Shown here: positions 1 through 9,420 of the stretch, piece after piece
How the letters are laid out: each line of letters opens with the position of its first letter
Position numbering within the stretch: position 1 is the first letter of the stretch
Assembly: GCF_003991905.1 (NCBI RefSeq)
Contig: NZ_RSCL01000034.1
Coordinates: 33,840-87,614 of the forward strand
Reading direction: 5' to 3'
Length of the DNA: 53,775 bases
From: Dulcicalothrix desertica PCC 7102
Lineage (GTDB): Bacteria > Cyanobacteriota > Cyanobacteriia > Cyanobacteriales > Nostocaceae
The notes under the pieces: model-generated
Database searches by the model: none
What the model saw: only the letters and a program-made list of their open reading frames with translations
Told to the model about the DNA's origin: nothing
Translations under genes and position numbers: made by a program

Positions 1-606
<606 letters not shown>

Positions 607-629
607 TAATTGACATAACTAGATAACTC

Positions 630-661
630 AAAAGCGCTCCTATTTTTTAGGGGCGCTTTTT
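630..661 (+). terminator. Intrinsic terminator of the first psbA
   Basis: An AAAAGCGCTCCT arm, a short AT loop, and an AGGGGCGCTTTT arm are followed by T. One G-U pair lies in the stem. It begins 24 bases after the psbA stop. Confidence 0.8.
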
Positions 662-774
662 GATTTATACCGGATGGAAGTTGCTTTATGTGGAATCAAA
701 TGGGACTCAAATCCTCAAAGTGGACTGCATTTTTGAGGGAGAACAAACGAGTTTTGCGATAAGGGAGAAAGATG

Positions 775-1158
775 ATGAGTGAAAGGTGGATTATTTTTCA
801 TGCAGAACCTAACCAACCTGGCTGGGAAAACCGCAAGCTGCCAATGGGCGGTTTAACGGGCATCCTTAACGAACAGTGGGACTACACGAATAGCGATAAA
901 ATACCAGTTGTTGGAGAACGATTTAGGCAGTTTTTGCAGGTTGAGGAATTTGTAGACCCACAGTTTCCTAAAAGTTCAACTCATGTACGGGATGGAGATT
1001 GGGTTGTCACTAGAGTTGAACAATACCCTGCAGTTACCCAAAATTCTTCAAAACAAGAAATTGTGCTTTGTTATTGCAAATTTGAACCAATAATGTCGGA
1101 GCTGGAGCCGCTTGGTAGGGGACAGACAAGTCCTCAGCTACAGGAATCCCAAGCATAA
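775..1158 (+). CDS. Hypothetical protein (127 aa)
   Basis: I do not recognise the family. It is a soluble, Trp- and Pro-rich protein with no signal peptide or membrane segment. It opens with an ERWIIFHAEP stretch and has a second conserved-looking stretch, DGDWVVTRVEQYPAV, near residues 83-97. Two ATGs occur in tandem at 772 and 775; the Shine-Dalgarno-like GGGAG at 763-767 is 4 bases from the first and 7 from the second, so I prefer 775. It lies alone between two terminators, downstream of psbA and convergent with the HD-domain gene, so it is probably a single-gene transcript. Confidence 0.6.
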   Translation: MSERWIIFHAEPNQPGWENRKLPMGGLTGILNEQWDYTNSDKIPVVGERFRQFLQVEEFVDPQFPKSSTHVRDGDWVVTRVEQYPAVTQNSSKQEIVLCYCKFEPIMSELEPLGRGQTSPQLQESQA

Positions 1159-1204
1159 ATAAGTAAATTTCCGATTTCGGTTCGACAAGCTTTAAATAAA
1201 TAGT

Positions 1205-1235
1205 AAAAAGCGTCTCCTTATGGGGGCGCTTTTTG
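1205..1235 (+). terminator. Intrinsic terminator after the 127-aa gene
   Basis: An AAAAAGCGTCTCC arm, a TTAT loop and a GGGGGCGCTTTTT arm, with G-U pairs. It resembles the psbA terminator at 630, so a related stem is reused. Confidence 0.7.
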
Positions 1236-1318
1236 CTTTGATAACACTGTGGCGCCTGTGCAGAACGTGAACGCGGGCGCAAATGCGTATAAATGTTTAA
1301 AACGGGCACCTAGCAAAT

Positions 1319-1906
1319 CTAAATATATATCTGCCTATCCTCACTAGCATTATTCAATAAATAACGATATTGAAACTCAAAAGCTTGTTTTATCTCCGGT
1401 AAAACAATTTTTCTTTCCCAATCAGTTGTTAGTTTTTTTCGATTCCTCGCTTGTAATTCTTCTATTGATACATCACTATTTTCCCACCAATATATACTAA
1501 AAAATGGCCCAATCATATGAGCAGCACCATCTGCGGAAGAGACAATTTTAATTTCAATACTCTCTGCTACCAACTCTTGAGGGTCTTTGCGGTCGATTAT
1601 TTTGATGCTGGCAATTACTTGCTTTGCGCGCTTGTCAGAAACTCCACTTTCAAGCAGAAATTTTTCCCCTGCTATTTCTGAATCATATGCTGATTGATTC
1701 GTAATTTTTCCGTAATCATGCATCCAAACAAGCAGTAAAACCAGTTCTCGATTGGCATTTTGATAGATGTTGCATAGTTTTATAGCGATTTCTTCGACAA
1801 TCAACAAATGATGTTTTACATACCATTTGTAATGTATAAATGCGAGGTTTTGCGTTTTGATGATGATTTGCTCTCTAACCCGCTCTATAACTTGACTTTC
1901 ACTCAT
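1319..1906 (-). CDS. HD-domain protein, predicted metal-dependent phosphohydrolase (195 aa)
   Basis: The HD signature is visible: histidines at about 32-33 in KHHLLIVEEIA and the pair His63-Asp64 in WMHDYGK. HD-domain proteins are usually metal-dependent phosphohydrolases acting on nucleotides or other phosphorylated small molecules; the substrate here cannot be inferred. The frame extends 8 codons upstream to a TTG, but the ATG at 1906 has a GAGG ribosome-binding site four bases upstream and is the better start. It is convergent with the 127-aa gene and divergent from the secreted protein at 2061. Nothing links it to either neighbour. Confidence 0.75.
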   Translation of the reverse strand: MSESQVIERVREQIIIKTQNLAFIHYKWYVKHHLLIVEEIAIKLCNIYQNANRELVLLLVWMHDYGKITNQSAYDSEIAGEKFLLESGVSDKRAKQVIASIKIIDRKDPQELVAESIEIKIVSSADGAAHMIGPFFSIYWWENSDVSIEELQARNRKKLTTDWERKIVLPEIKQAFEFQYRYLLNNASEDRQIYI

Positions 1907-2060
1907 AAAAACCTCAATTCTTGTATCCAAACATTTTTTACGTATTATTGGTATAGTAATTTACGAGTATGAATTGTCTAGAACTATTGGTGATACTTTC
2001 GGTATCACCCGAAATAGCATTCTTTTTTATACTACAATTGATATTTTATATATTACATTT

Positions 2061-2624
2061 ATGCATTTTTTGATGAGCGCGTTGGTTTCATCGTTGATAC
2101 TCGTACAATCGGCGCCTGAATGGACAACTTACTCGCAACCTCGTGTAACTAGTGGAGATAGCACGCGCTGCCAAATCGAATCGTTACAAAATGGCAATCA
2201 GGTGTCAATGACCGTAAATACAGGCGCCAGTTCCCAAGGAAGCAAAAAAGATAATATTAAATGTCGGTTTGAGATGTCCGTTGCAATTGAACCTGTACAA
2301 GGTTGGTATGCTCAAAGTATTGAACACACTATCAACGGTGGCATTACCAAGGCGCCTGGTAGTAAAACATTATTGAACGCACGCTCTACATTTGCAGCCA
2401 AAGAGCTATTAAAAATCAAAGAAACTGAATCAAATCCATTAATCAGCCGTTTTCAAAGTTTTCCTATTACATCTGTAATATCCAAGTCAAAACAATGCTC
2501 CAACTCGTTTGAGGGTTCAACGCCAAAAATGACCTTTGAACTAGAAGCACAAACTCAAGGTGATGCAAGTGTTTCCTTCGGCGCCGTTGATATCAATATA
2601 ATTTACGCGCGGTGTTTATCTTAG
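2061..2624 (+). CDS. Secreted hypothetical protein with four cysteines (187 aa)
   Basis: The frame is open from a TTG at 1974, but the ATG at 2061 begins a typical signal peptide: a short N-terminus, a hydrophobic core (LMSALVSSLILV) and a likely cleavage after QSA. The mature part is polar, rich in Ser, Thr and Asn, with four cysteines spaced for possible disulfides, suggesting a small beta-rich exported domain. I do not recognise the family. The gene stands alone and is followed directly by a dispersed palindromic element and a tandem repeat. Confidence 0.55.
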   Translation: MHFLMSALVSSLILVQSAPEWTTYSQPRVTSGDSTRCQIESLQNGNQVSMTVNTGASSQGSKKDNIKCRFEMSVAIEPVQGWYAQSIEHTINGGITKAPGSKTLLNARSTFAAKELLKIKETESNPLISRFQSFPITSVISKSKQCSNSFEGSTPKMTFELEAQTQGDASVSFGAVDINIIYARCLS

Positions 2625-2636
2625 AGAATCTATTGG

Positions 2637-2664
2637 ACGGGGCTTGCGATGCCCGTTCCACAAG
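2637..2664. repeat. Dispersed palindromic element (GGGC...GCCCGTTCCACAAG family), copy 1
   Basis: The core reads GGGGCTTGCGATGCCCG followed by TTCCACAAG. Related copies lie at 8497, 29191 and 36879. The TTCCACAAG tail is the first unit of the tandem array that follows. Confidence 0.7.
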
Positions 2665-2733
2665 ACAATTCCACAAGACAATTCCACAAGACAATTCCAC
2701 AAGACAATTCCACAAGACAATTCCATAAGACAA
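2656..2733. repeat. Tandem repeat, six 13-bp units
   Basis: The unit is TTCCACAAGACAA. Five copies are exact (2656, 2669, 2682, 2695, 2708) and the sixth (2721) has one change, CAC to CAT. Because 13 is not a multiple of 3, the array reads open in several minus-strand frames and makes spurious ORFs. Confidence 0.95.
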
Positions 2734-2793
2734 GCATGAATGTTCATGTCCGCTCGTAAATTTTGAATGATTAATGAATACACCAAGCCACAA

Positions 2794-3180
2794 TTATGCA
2801 GCAATTTGTTCTTTCTTCTCTGGAGTAGAATCATCACTTTCTTGTGAAGACTTTTTCGGTACCGACTTTTTGCGCGCGTCTCCTGATGCATATTGATACT
2901 CAAGTGGGTCAAAGTCCCGCTGTTCATCCGGGCAAAACTCTATCAAATCCCACAAATCTATTTTTCTCTTAGGAAAACCATTCACATCACACAATTTATT
3001 AATCGCAGCGACTATTTGTATCCAACGTTTTTCATTGATTTCCGGCATATACTCACAAGCCCGCCAAGTCGTAACAGTACTTTCACTGACTTTAATCAAT
3101 TCAGCAAGCTGCACCACCTTTATCCGCCGCTCACTCATTATTCTTTTCAATCTCCAACGTATCGCCCCTTTTGCCTTCAT
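2794..3180 (-). CDS. XRE-like helix-turn-helix DNA-binding protein (128 aa)
   Basis: Residues about 8-60 look like a Cro/C1-type helix-turn-helix domain: RWRLKRIMSERRI, then AELIKVSESTVTTWR as the helix-turn-recognition-helix unit. The C-terminal third (DARKKSVPKKSSQESDDSTPEKKEQIAA) is a charged, disordered-looking tail. The frame is open to a TTG at 3231, but the ATG at 3180 begins the conserved part. It is divergent from the 397-aa gene at 3374 across a 190-base gap, the layout of a local regulator and its target; this is inference. Targets are unknown. Confidence 0.65.
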   Translation of the reverse strand: MKAKGAIRWRLKRIMSERRIKVVQLAELIKVSESTVTTWRACEYMPEINEKRWIQIVAAINKLCDVNGFPKRKIDLWDLIEFCPDEQRDFDPLEYQYASGDARKKSVPKKSSQESDDSTPEKKEQIAA

Positions 3181-3373
3181 TCGCCTTACCTTACAATACA
3201 AATCACTGCGCGCATGAGTGAAAACAATCAATAAAACAGCAGATACCCATTATACATTGTTAAGTTTTATTACAATGTACAGTTTTTGATTAGGGATTCC
3301 TGTTTAATCAAAAGTAGTTGGCTACACAAATGAGTAACCAACTGCAAAACAGATATTTACTTCCTAATCTACC

Positions 3374-4567
3374 ATGACTACTAACACATATACACCGGTA
3401 TGTTTGGATATAATTGATACGTTAAATGGCACAACAGCCACAATATTGGAATTTGCAAAGGCATTGGCAACAGATCAGAAATACTTATCCAGAGCTGATT
3501 TTAGCAAATTAGTACAATCATTAGGGTGGAGTAAGGATGTTGTAAAAAAATACATCAATATAGGTATAGCATTCTTTGATATAGAAATCAGTAGGCTTAT
3601 CAATATAGAAGCTACGACATTATTTAAAATTACCTCCAATAAAAGATTTGCCGCTGTGGTTGATGGAATAAAAAGCGCCTTTGGGCTTATAACGCAACAG
3701 TTTGTAGAACATTTAATCCAATCGAATAAAAAGGTGCCTGTACCTAATCAAAGTACTCCAACAATATGGAGAGGCGAAAATGCAACAAGAAGATGCGTTA
3801 TTCCACCTATAAAGGAAGATGATCAGTTTACAGGTACGACGATTCAACGTGCGATGGATGATGAGAAAATAACGGCACAAAGATTTGTAAGAGAAGCAGC
3901 AGCATATAGGGAAGCGTACAAGCTAGGCGCCTTTGAACTGGTGGGAGATTTACCACCACACTTGGTAGAAATATTGGGTATTGAATATGAGACGCGCGCG
4001 CGCAGTGATGAGCCAACACCAAGTACAACGGCATCATTTGATTGGGAGGCGCCTTCAAATACGAGTAATATTGAAGAGTCTCCAACAATACTAGAAGAGT
4101 CGCGCAACTCTCAAACAGTAGAAAAAAACGAGCATCCTAATCCATCACCTGCATACTCTGTAATAGAAATAAAGAGTGAAGAAAAATTATCGTATAAGAG
4201 AGAATTATCCGCTAACGACATAGCAGAATTACTCAAAGAATGTGCTACTTGGTCAGAAATAGAAGAAATCACAAGCAGCCTTGATAAACAAACACGTACC
4301 GAATCATGGTTACAACTTAGTAGAGAGGAACAAACGCGCGTCTTAGAATTGAAAAGGATTGCTTCAATAGAACATATTCCCAGCAATATTGTTGAAGAAA
4401 CACCAATAATAAAAGTGGGTGACACAGTGATATGGAATAATTGTTGGCCACATTTAAGTAGTTGGAATCCCTTCCAAGTAGAAAATATTGAAGACGACTA
4501 TGCAAAACTGAATAACCTTAAAACACCTGTACCAGTCGAGGAATTATCATTAGTGTCTTGCCATTAA
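3374..4567 (+). CDS. Hypothetical protein of 397 aa, possible partner of the divergent HTH gene
   Basis: I do not recognise this protein. Residues 1-110 are predicted helical (SRADFSKLVQSLGWSKDVVKKYI resembles a helix-turn-helix or helical-bundle segment). Residues about 160-205 form another helical block. Residues about 210-270 are Ser/Thr/Glu/Pro-rich and probably disordered. The last 50 residues (KVGDTVIWNNCWPHLSSWNPF...) look like a small beta-barrel of SH3 type. No membrane segment or catalytic motif is apparent. The gene is AT-rich, lacks a clear ribosome-binding site and lies between the two psbA copies, so it may be an accessory gene. Confidence 0.6.
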   Translation: MTTNTYTPVCLDIIDTLNGTTATILEFAKALATDQKYLSRADFSKLVQSLGWSKDVVKKYINIGIAFFDIEISRLINIEATTLFKITSNKRFAAVVDGIKSAFGLITQQFVEHLIQSNKKVPVPNQSTPTIWRGENATRRCVIPPIKEDDQFTGTTIQRAMDDEKITAQRFVREAAAYREAYKLGAFELVGDLPPHLVEILGIEYETRARSDEPTPSTTASFDWEAPSNTSNIEESPTILEESRNSQTVEKNEHPNPSPAYSVIEIKSEEKLSYKRELSANDIAELLKECATWSEIEEITSSLDKQTRTESWLQLSREEQTRVLELKRIASIEHIPSNIVEETPIIKVGDTVIWNNCWPHLSSWNPFQVENIEDDYAKLNNLKTPVPVEELSLVSCH

Positions 4568-4630
4568 TAGGCGCCACAGCAATATAAGTAACACTGATAT
4601 GCTTGATTAGCAATGATAATCAGAGACTAC

Positions 4631-5801
<1,171 letters not shown>

Positions 5802-5828
5802 TAAATCTACAACTAAATAATTAAGTCG

Positions 5829-5859
5829 GAAGCGTTCCTATTCTGTAGGGACGCTTTCT
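5829..5859 (+). terminator. Intrinsic terminator of the complete psbA
   Basis: An AAGCGTTCCTA arm, a TTCTG loop and a TAGGGACGCTTTC arm with G-U pairs lie 28 bases after the stop. It resembles the terminator of the other psbA copy in position and form. Confidence 0.7.
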
Positions 5860-6208
5860 GCATGTTTAAACGGCGCCAAACCATAACACAAAGACCCAAA
5901 CCGTAGACACGTACATGTAAAGTCTTTACATTAATTTAATAAATCATCCGTTACATCCGTTTATAATCCGTTGCCAGTGGCTCATATCATATTTCTGAAT
6001 ATTTTAAATACACCTAAATAACTTTTGTTTTAATAACTGAGATAAGAAATTAACATCAAAATTTGTAAACATTTATGTACATTTATAAACAAACCTGTGC
6101 TAACTTTAAGTAGTAGGCGATACATTTCTATCCCCAGAGGCTTGTTCATAAGTTTCTGTTGAAAAAGTTTATAGCTCCACTAGTAAATTTGTTAAGGAAA
6201 ATTCTGCT
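5860..6208. other. Gene-free leader region of ocp
   Basis: I see no gene here. It holds one GGCGCC site (about 5872) and a short dispersed motif with repeated ATCCGTT units (about 5944-5976; relatives at about 17905 and 37047). The ocp promoter must lie in the AT-rich part, but I cannot place it with confidence. Confidence 0.5.
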
Positions 6209-7168
6209 ATGCCATTTACCATCGATTCAGCCCGTAGTATATTTCCTAACACACTATCTGCTGATGCAGTGCCAGCAACAATTGCAAGATTCGCACAACT
6301 TAATGCAGAAGATCAACTTGCCTTGATTTGGTTTGCTTACTTAGAAATGGGTACAACCATTACTATTGCAGCTCCTGGCGCCGCTAACATGCAGTTTGCA
6401 GAAGCTACTATGAACCAAATCCGTAAAATGGATTTTCGCGAGCAATCGCAAGTAATGTGCGATTTGACAAATGGTGCTGATACCCCTATTTGTCGTACTT
6501 ATGGTACTTGGTCTGCAAATATTAAGTTAGGTTTTTGGTACCAGCTTGGAAAATGGATGGAAGAAGGAATTGTGGCGCCAATTCCAGAAGGTTATCAGCT
6601 TTCTGCCAATGCGAGTGCTGTATTACAGGCAATCAGAAATTTGGAACCCGGACAACAAATTACAGTGCTACGTAATTTTGTAGTTGACATGGGATATGAC
6701 CCTAACAAAATGGGTAATTATGAGCGAGTTTCTGAGCCTGTTGTTCTTCCCAAAGAGTTATCACAACGAGTTAAAGTCAATATTGAAGGTCTTGATAATC
6801 CAACCGTGTTGAGCTACATGAACAACATGAATGCAAATGACTTTGATGCATTAATCGAGTTGTTTGAGCCAGACGGTGCTTTACAACCTCCTTTCCAAAG
6901 ACCAATTGTTGGAAAAGAAGCTGTATTACGTTTCTTCCGTGAAGATTGTCAAAACCTCAAGTTACTTCCTGAACGCGGTATTCTTGAACCGGCTGAAGAT
7001 GGTTATACCCAAATTAAGGTTACTGGTAAAGTACAAACTCCTTGGTTTGGCGCCGCTGTTGGAATGAATATGGCTTGGAGATTTTTGTTAAATCCCCAAG
7101 GTAAGATTTTCTTTGTTGCTATTGATTTGCTTGCTTCTCCCAAAGAGTTGTTAAACTTGGCTCGATAG
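6209..7168 (+). CDS. ocp: Orange carotenoid protein (319 aa)
   Basis: This is a full-length OCP. The alpha-helical N-terminal domain spans about residues 15-165, the linker 166-195, and the NTF2-like C-terminal domain 196-319. Carotenoid-contacting residues are present: Trp41, Tyr44, Trp110, Tyr203 and Trp290 (Tyr201 and Trp288 in Synechocystis, shifted by a two-residue linker insertion). Arg155 and Asn104 are also conserved. The partner of Arg155, Glu244 in Synechocystis, appears to align with Asp246 here, beside Glu245; this depends on my alignment by eye. Blue-green light converts OCP to its red form, which binds the phycobilisome and dissipates excess energy as heat. It is followed by its own terminator and then frp. 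Confidence 0.97.
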   Translation: MPFTIDSARSIFPNTLSADAVPATIARFAQLNAEDQLALIWFAYLEMGTTITIAAPGAANMQFAEATMNQIRKMDFREQSQVMCDLTNGADTPICRTYGTWSANIKLGFWYQLGKWMEEGIVAPIPEGYQLSANASAVLQAIRNLEPGQQITVLRNFVVDMGYDPNKMGNYERVSEPVVLPKELSQRVKVNIEGLDNPTVLSYMNNMNANDFDALIELFEPDGALQPPFQRPIVGKEAVLRFFREDCQNLKLLPERGILEPAEDGYTQIKVTGKVQTPWFGAAVGMNMAWRFLLNPQGKIFFVAIDLLASPKELLNLAR

Positions 7169-7206
7169 ATAGATACACATTGACATCAAATTTCTGATGA
7201 TTAAGT

Positions 7207-7240
7207 GAGCGTTCTTCAAAATAGAGCGCTCTATTATTTT
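7207..7240 (+). terminator. Intrinsic terminator between ocp and frp
   Basis: A GAGCGTTCT arm, an 7-base loop and an AGAGCGCTC arm with one G-U pair are followed by TATTATTTT. It suggests that frp is transcribed mainly from its own promoter. Confidence 0.6.
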
Positions 7241-7426
7241 GTAATTACTAGCATAATCTGGTAATATAATAAGTATCACGTTTTCTTAACTACTTATAAA
7301 ATATTGATTTAAATAAAGACAATCGCAGTTCTGTGATTGTTTAGATTTGCTGTCAATAATAAGTATTAACTAAAAACATGATATCAGTCTAAAAATTTTC
7401 TTAACACATATATTTGAATTCTGACA

Positions 7427-7753
7427 ATGCAAGCGACAGATACTCAGTGGTCTCAAACAGAACAGGAAGTAGCTAAAGCAGCTTTCGATAAAGCTTACGA
7501 ACGAGAAATCAATGCTTTAGCCAAAGAAGTTCATAAGATAGCAGATGGAATCACGCAACTAGACGATATTTGGGTTTTGCATGATTTCTTAAGTGCAAGG
7601 CGCCACGATATTGATGGTAAATACGATTATAGATATTCAGTTCTAGTCTTTGTGTTTGCCAGATTGCTTAAAGAAGGCTGGCTGAATCTTGAAGAACTAG
7701 AAGGATTGGCGCCAGATAAACTCAAAAAGGTTAGTGCTTTGTCACGCATGTAG
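7427..7753 (+). CDS. frp: Fluorescence recovery protein (108 aa)
   Basis: The length and sequence match FRP. The signature region IWVLHDFLSARRHDIDGKYD near residues 48-67 carries Trp49, His52, Asp53 and Arg59, equivalent to Trp50, His53, Asp54 and Arg60 of the Synechocystis protein; these contact OCP. FRP binds the C-terminal domain of photoactivated OCP, speeds its return to the orange form and helps detach it from phycobilisomes. It lies 258 bases downstream of ocp on the same strand, as in many cyanobacteria, with an intervening terminator. Confidence 0.95.
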   Translation: MQATDTQWSQTEQEVAKAAFDKAYEREINALAKEVHKIADGITQLDDIWVLHDFLSARRHDIDGKYDYRYSVLVFVFARLLKEGWLNLEELEGLAPDKLKKVSALSRM

Positions 7754-8146
7754 TATCCGAGACTATTGTTTTGATCTGCTTTTCATCACATTTGGTGACT
7801 AAATTTTTAATTGTGCTATTTTTAAGTATTTTGCCCTTTCTCTCAAATTTAAATCAGAGTAAGCTAAATAGCATAACTAAAAATCTATACCGATAAGCAA
7901 AAACTCAATAGTTTTGGAATGAAACAATCGGCAATACCCGCTTCGGAGCCAGAAAGACTTCAGGTACTTCCGCAGTTATCATCTTATTATTAAGATAAAA
8001 AGTCTATATTTTTACTAGGAAAAAATCTGTTTTGTATTGATATTCAGCAAGGTGACGGCGCCGTTACTTAAGCCAGAAAATCGGCGCCTGGTCAATATTT
8101 TTAAGACAATACTTTTGTACCTAAATAGTGCGGGTAAAAATTACAA
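7754..8146. other. Gene-free stretch with a 24-codon ORF
   Basis: No convincing gene. A 24-codon ORF at 7919-7993 (ATG to TAA) encodes a peptide containing ASEPERLQVL, reminiscent of the start of GAF-domain sensor kinases, and may be a remnant. Two GGCGCC sites lie near 8057 and 8083. Confidence 0.4.
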
Positions 8147-8350
8147 TTAAGGATGAGTACTGGAAACAAGATGAAGTACATCTCGCACAACGCTGTAACC
8201 GCTCAAGTCCCAAAGTAGATAAGCAAGAAAACCAATCATAGCTAAACGACCGTTCCAAAGTTCGGCTTGAGGTGTAATACCAATATCTCCCGCATTGCGG
8301 TCTTTGCCATTATATGCAAGTTCAGTTGCATCACTAGGATAACGTTCCAT
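8147..8350 (-). CDS. hli: High-light-inducible protein (HLIP, 67 aa)
   Basis: A single membrane helix carries the chlorophyll-binding motif ExxNxRxAMxG: Glu30, Asn33, Arg35, Ala37-Met38 and Gly40. This defines the one-helix Hlip/Scp family, which binds chlorophyll and carotenoid near photosystem II and chlorophyll synthase and protects during assembly and high light. The frame opens at a TTG at 8368, but the ATG at 8350 has an AAGGGA ribosome-binding site at the right distance and is the start. It is convergent with frp. Clustered with psbA, ocp and frp it completes a photoprotection group. Confidence 0.93.
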   Translation of the reverse strand: MERYPSDATELAYNGKDRNAGDIGITPQAELWNGRLAMIGFLAYLLWDLSGYSVVRDVLHLVSSTHP

Positions 8351-8792
8351 TGTTTGTTCCCTTAACAATCTAATTACATGCTTATGTTACTTACTTAACT
8401 ATGCCAAGCTATCTGTCTGTAGTTTCAAAGTACAAACTACCCTAAAGGATGATTTTTTCAAACCAACGGCGCCAAAAGCTACATTAAGCGATAATGGAAC
8501 GGGCAAGGATGCCCATTCCACAAAATGAGTTTTAACAAAATAATTTTTATACTGATACTCAATTTTTATTAAGTTACAGAATTAAGGTATTGATAATGAA
8601 TTGATAAGTATTTTTATCATGCAAGGTTGATTTTAAAATTATCTATCGTTGTACATATTGTTGTGAAAAGGTAGCAATTTTTGCATTTTTTATTTATAAA
8701 GTTTTTCATTATATTTTTAGTGGTCTATACATTGACTGCGTTTCATCGGCATGTGAAAGCTAATTAAGAGCGTATAAGCATAAAGGAAAGAG
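8351..8792. other. Gene-free divergent region with a dispersed palindrome
   Basis: It separates hli (minus) from the secreted repeat-protein gene (plus). It holds a copy of the GGGCAAGGATGCCC element at 8497-8524 and long AT-rich runs. I see no ORF of note. Confidence 0.5.
8497..8524. repeat. Dispersed palindromic element, copy 2
   Basis: The core GGGCAAGGATGCCC is followed by ATTCCACAA. Same family as 2637, 29191 and 36879. Confidence 0.7.
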
Positions 8793-9356
8793 ATGAGAAA
8801 TATTTTTTTGGTTGGGATAGCTGGTTTGAGTTTAGCTGGAGTAGTGTTTTGTTCTTCAGTTGCTTTAGCAGAAGAAACTGTATGTGATGGGGACTTAGGT
8901 GCTGTTACTTTAGATAATGTAAAAGTACCTAGCGATAAGAGTTGTAACATGAATGGTACAACTGTAAAAGGTACTATCAAAGTGGAGTCGAATGGCAAGC
9001 TTACAGCTTCTGACATCAAAGTAAATGGTAATATTCAGGCTGAGAAGGCAGAAAATGTAACTGTTAATAACAATTCCAGAGTTGATGGTAATATTCAGAT
9101 TAAAGAGTCCAAGGCTGCAAACATTACTAACACACGAATTAGACAAGATTTGCAGTTTGAAAAAAATACAAATCAATTAGTTGCTAACGACAATACAATC
9201 ACCGGAAATTTACAAGCATCTCAGAATACCGGGGGTGTAGAAATTAGACGCAACAGAATTAATGGTAATTTGCAGTGTAAAGAAAATGCTCCTTCTCCTA
9301 CCGGAGAAGATAATACAGTACGAGGGAATAAAGAAGACCAGTGTTCAAGTTTATAG
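8793..9356 (+). CDS. Secreted repeat protein, probable beta-solenoid (187 aa)
   Basis: A clear signal peptide (residues 1-26, ending VALA) precedes a mature protein made of imperfect repeats around Gly-Asn-Ile/Leu-Gln, for instance NGNIQAEKAENVTVNNNSRV and DGNIQIKESKAANITNT. This spacing of about 20 residues per turn fits a small right-handed beta-helix. Four cysteines, at least two near the ends, may cap it by disulfides. It should act in the periplasm or outside the cell; the function is unknown. An AAGGAAAGAG ribosome-binding site precedes the ATG. It is convergent with the large WD40 gene. Confidence 0.7.
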   Translation: MRNIFLVGIAGLSLAGVVFCSSVALAEETVCDGDLGAVTLDNVKVPSDKSCNMNGTTVKGTIKVESNGKLTASDIKVNGNIQAEKAENVTVNNNSRVDGNIQIKESKAANITNTRIRQDLQFEKNTNQLVANDNTITGNLQASQNTGGVEIRRNRINGNLQCKENAPSPTGEDNTVRGNKEDQCSSL

Positions 9357-9388
9357 ATTATATTTGGTTAGTAGGTGCCGATATTACA

Positions 9389-9403
9389 GTGGGCACTGCC
9401 CAC
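9389..9403. repeat. Short perfect palindrome between convergent genes
   Basis: GTGGGCACTGCCCAC lies between the stops at 9356 and 9421 and could serve as a bidirectional terminator stem. A related GGTGGGC/GCCCACC stem occurs at 42289-42305. Confidence 0.55.
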
Positions 9404-9420
9404 CATAAAACACTCTAGAA

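Noticed and set aside
2656-2733. CRISPR array
   Set aside because: Units are 13 bases with no spacers and no cas genes are nearby.
2593-2927. Minus-strand ORFs with repeated CGIVLWNCLVELS peptides
   Set aside because: They are translations of the 13-bp tandem repeat in two frames, with no other coding signal.
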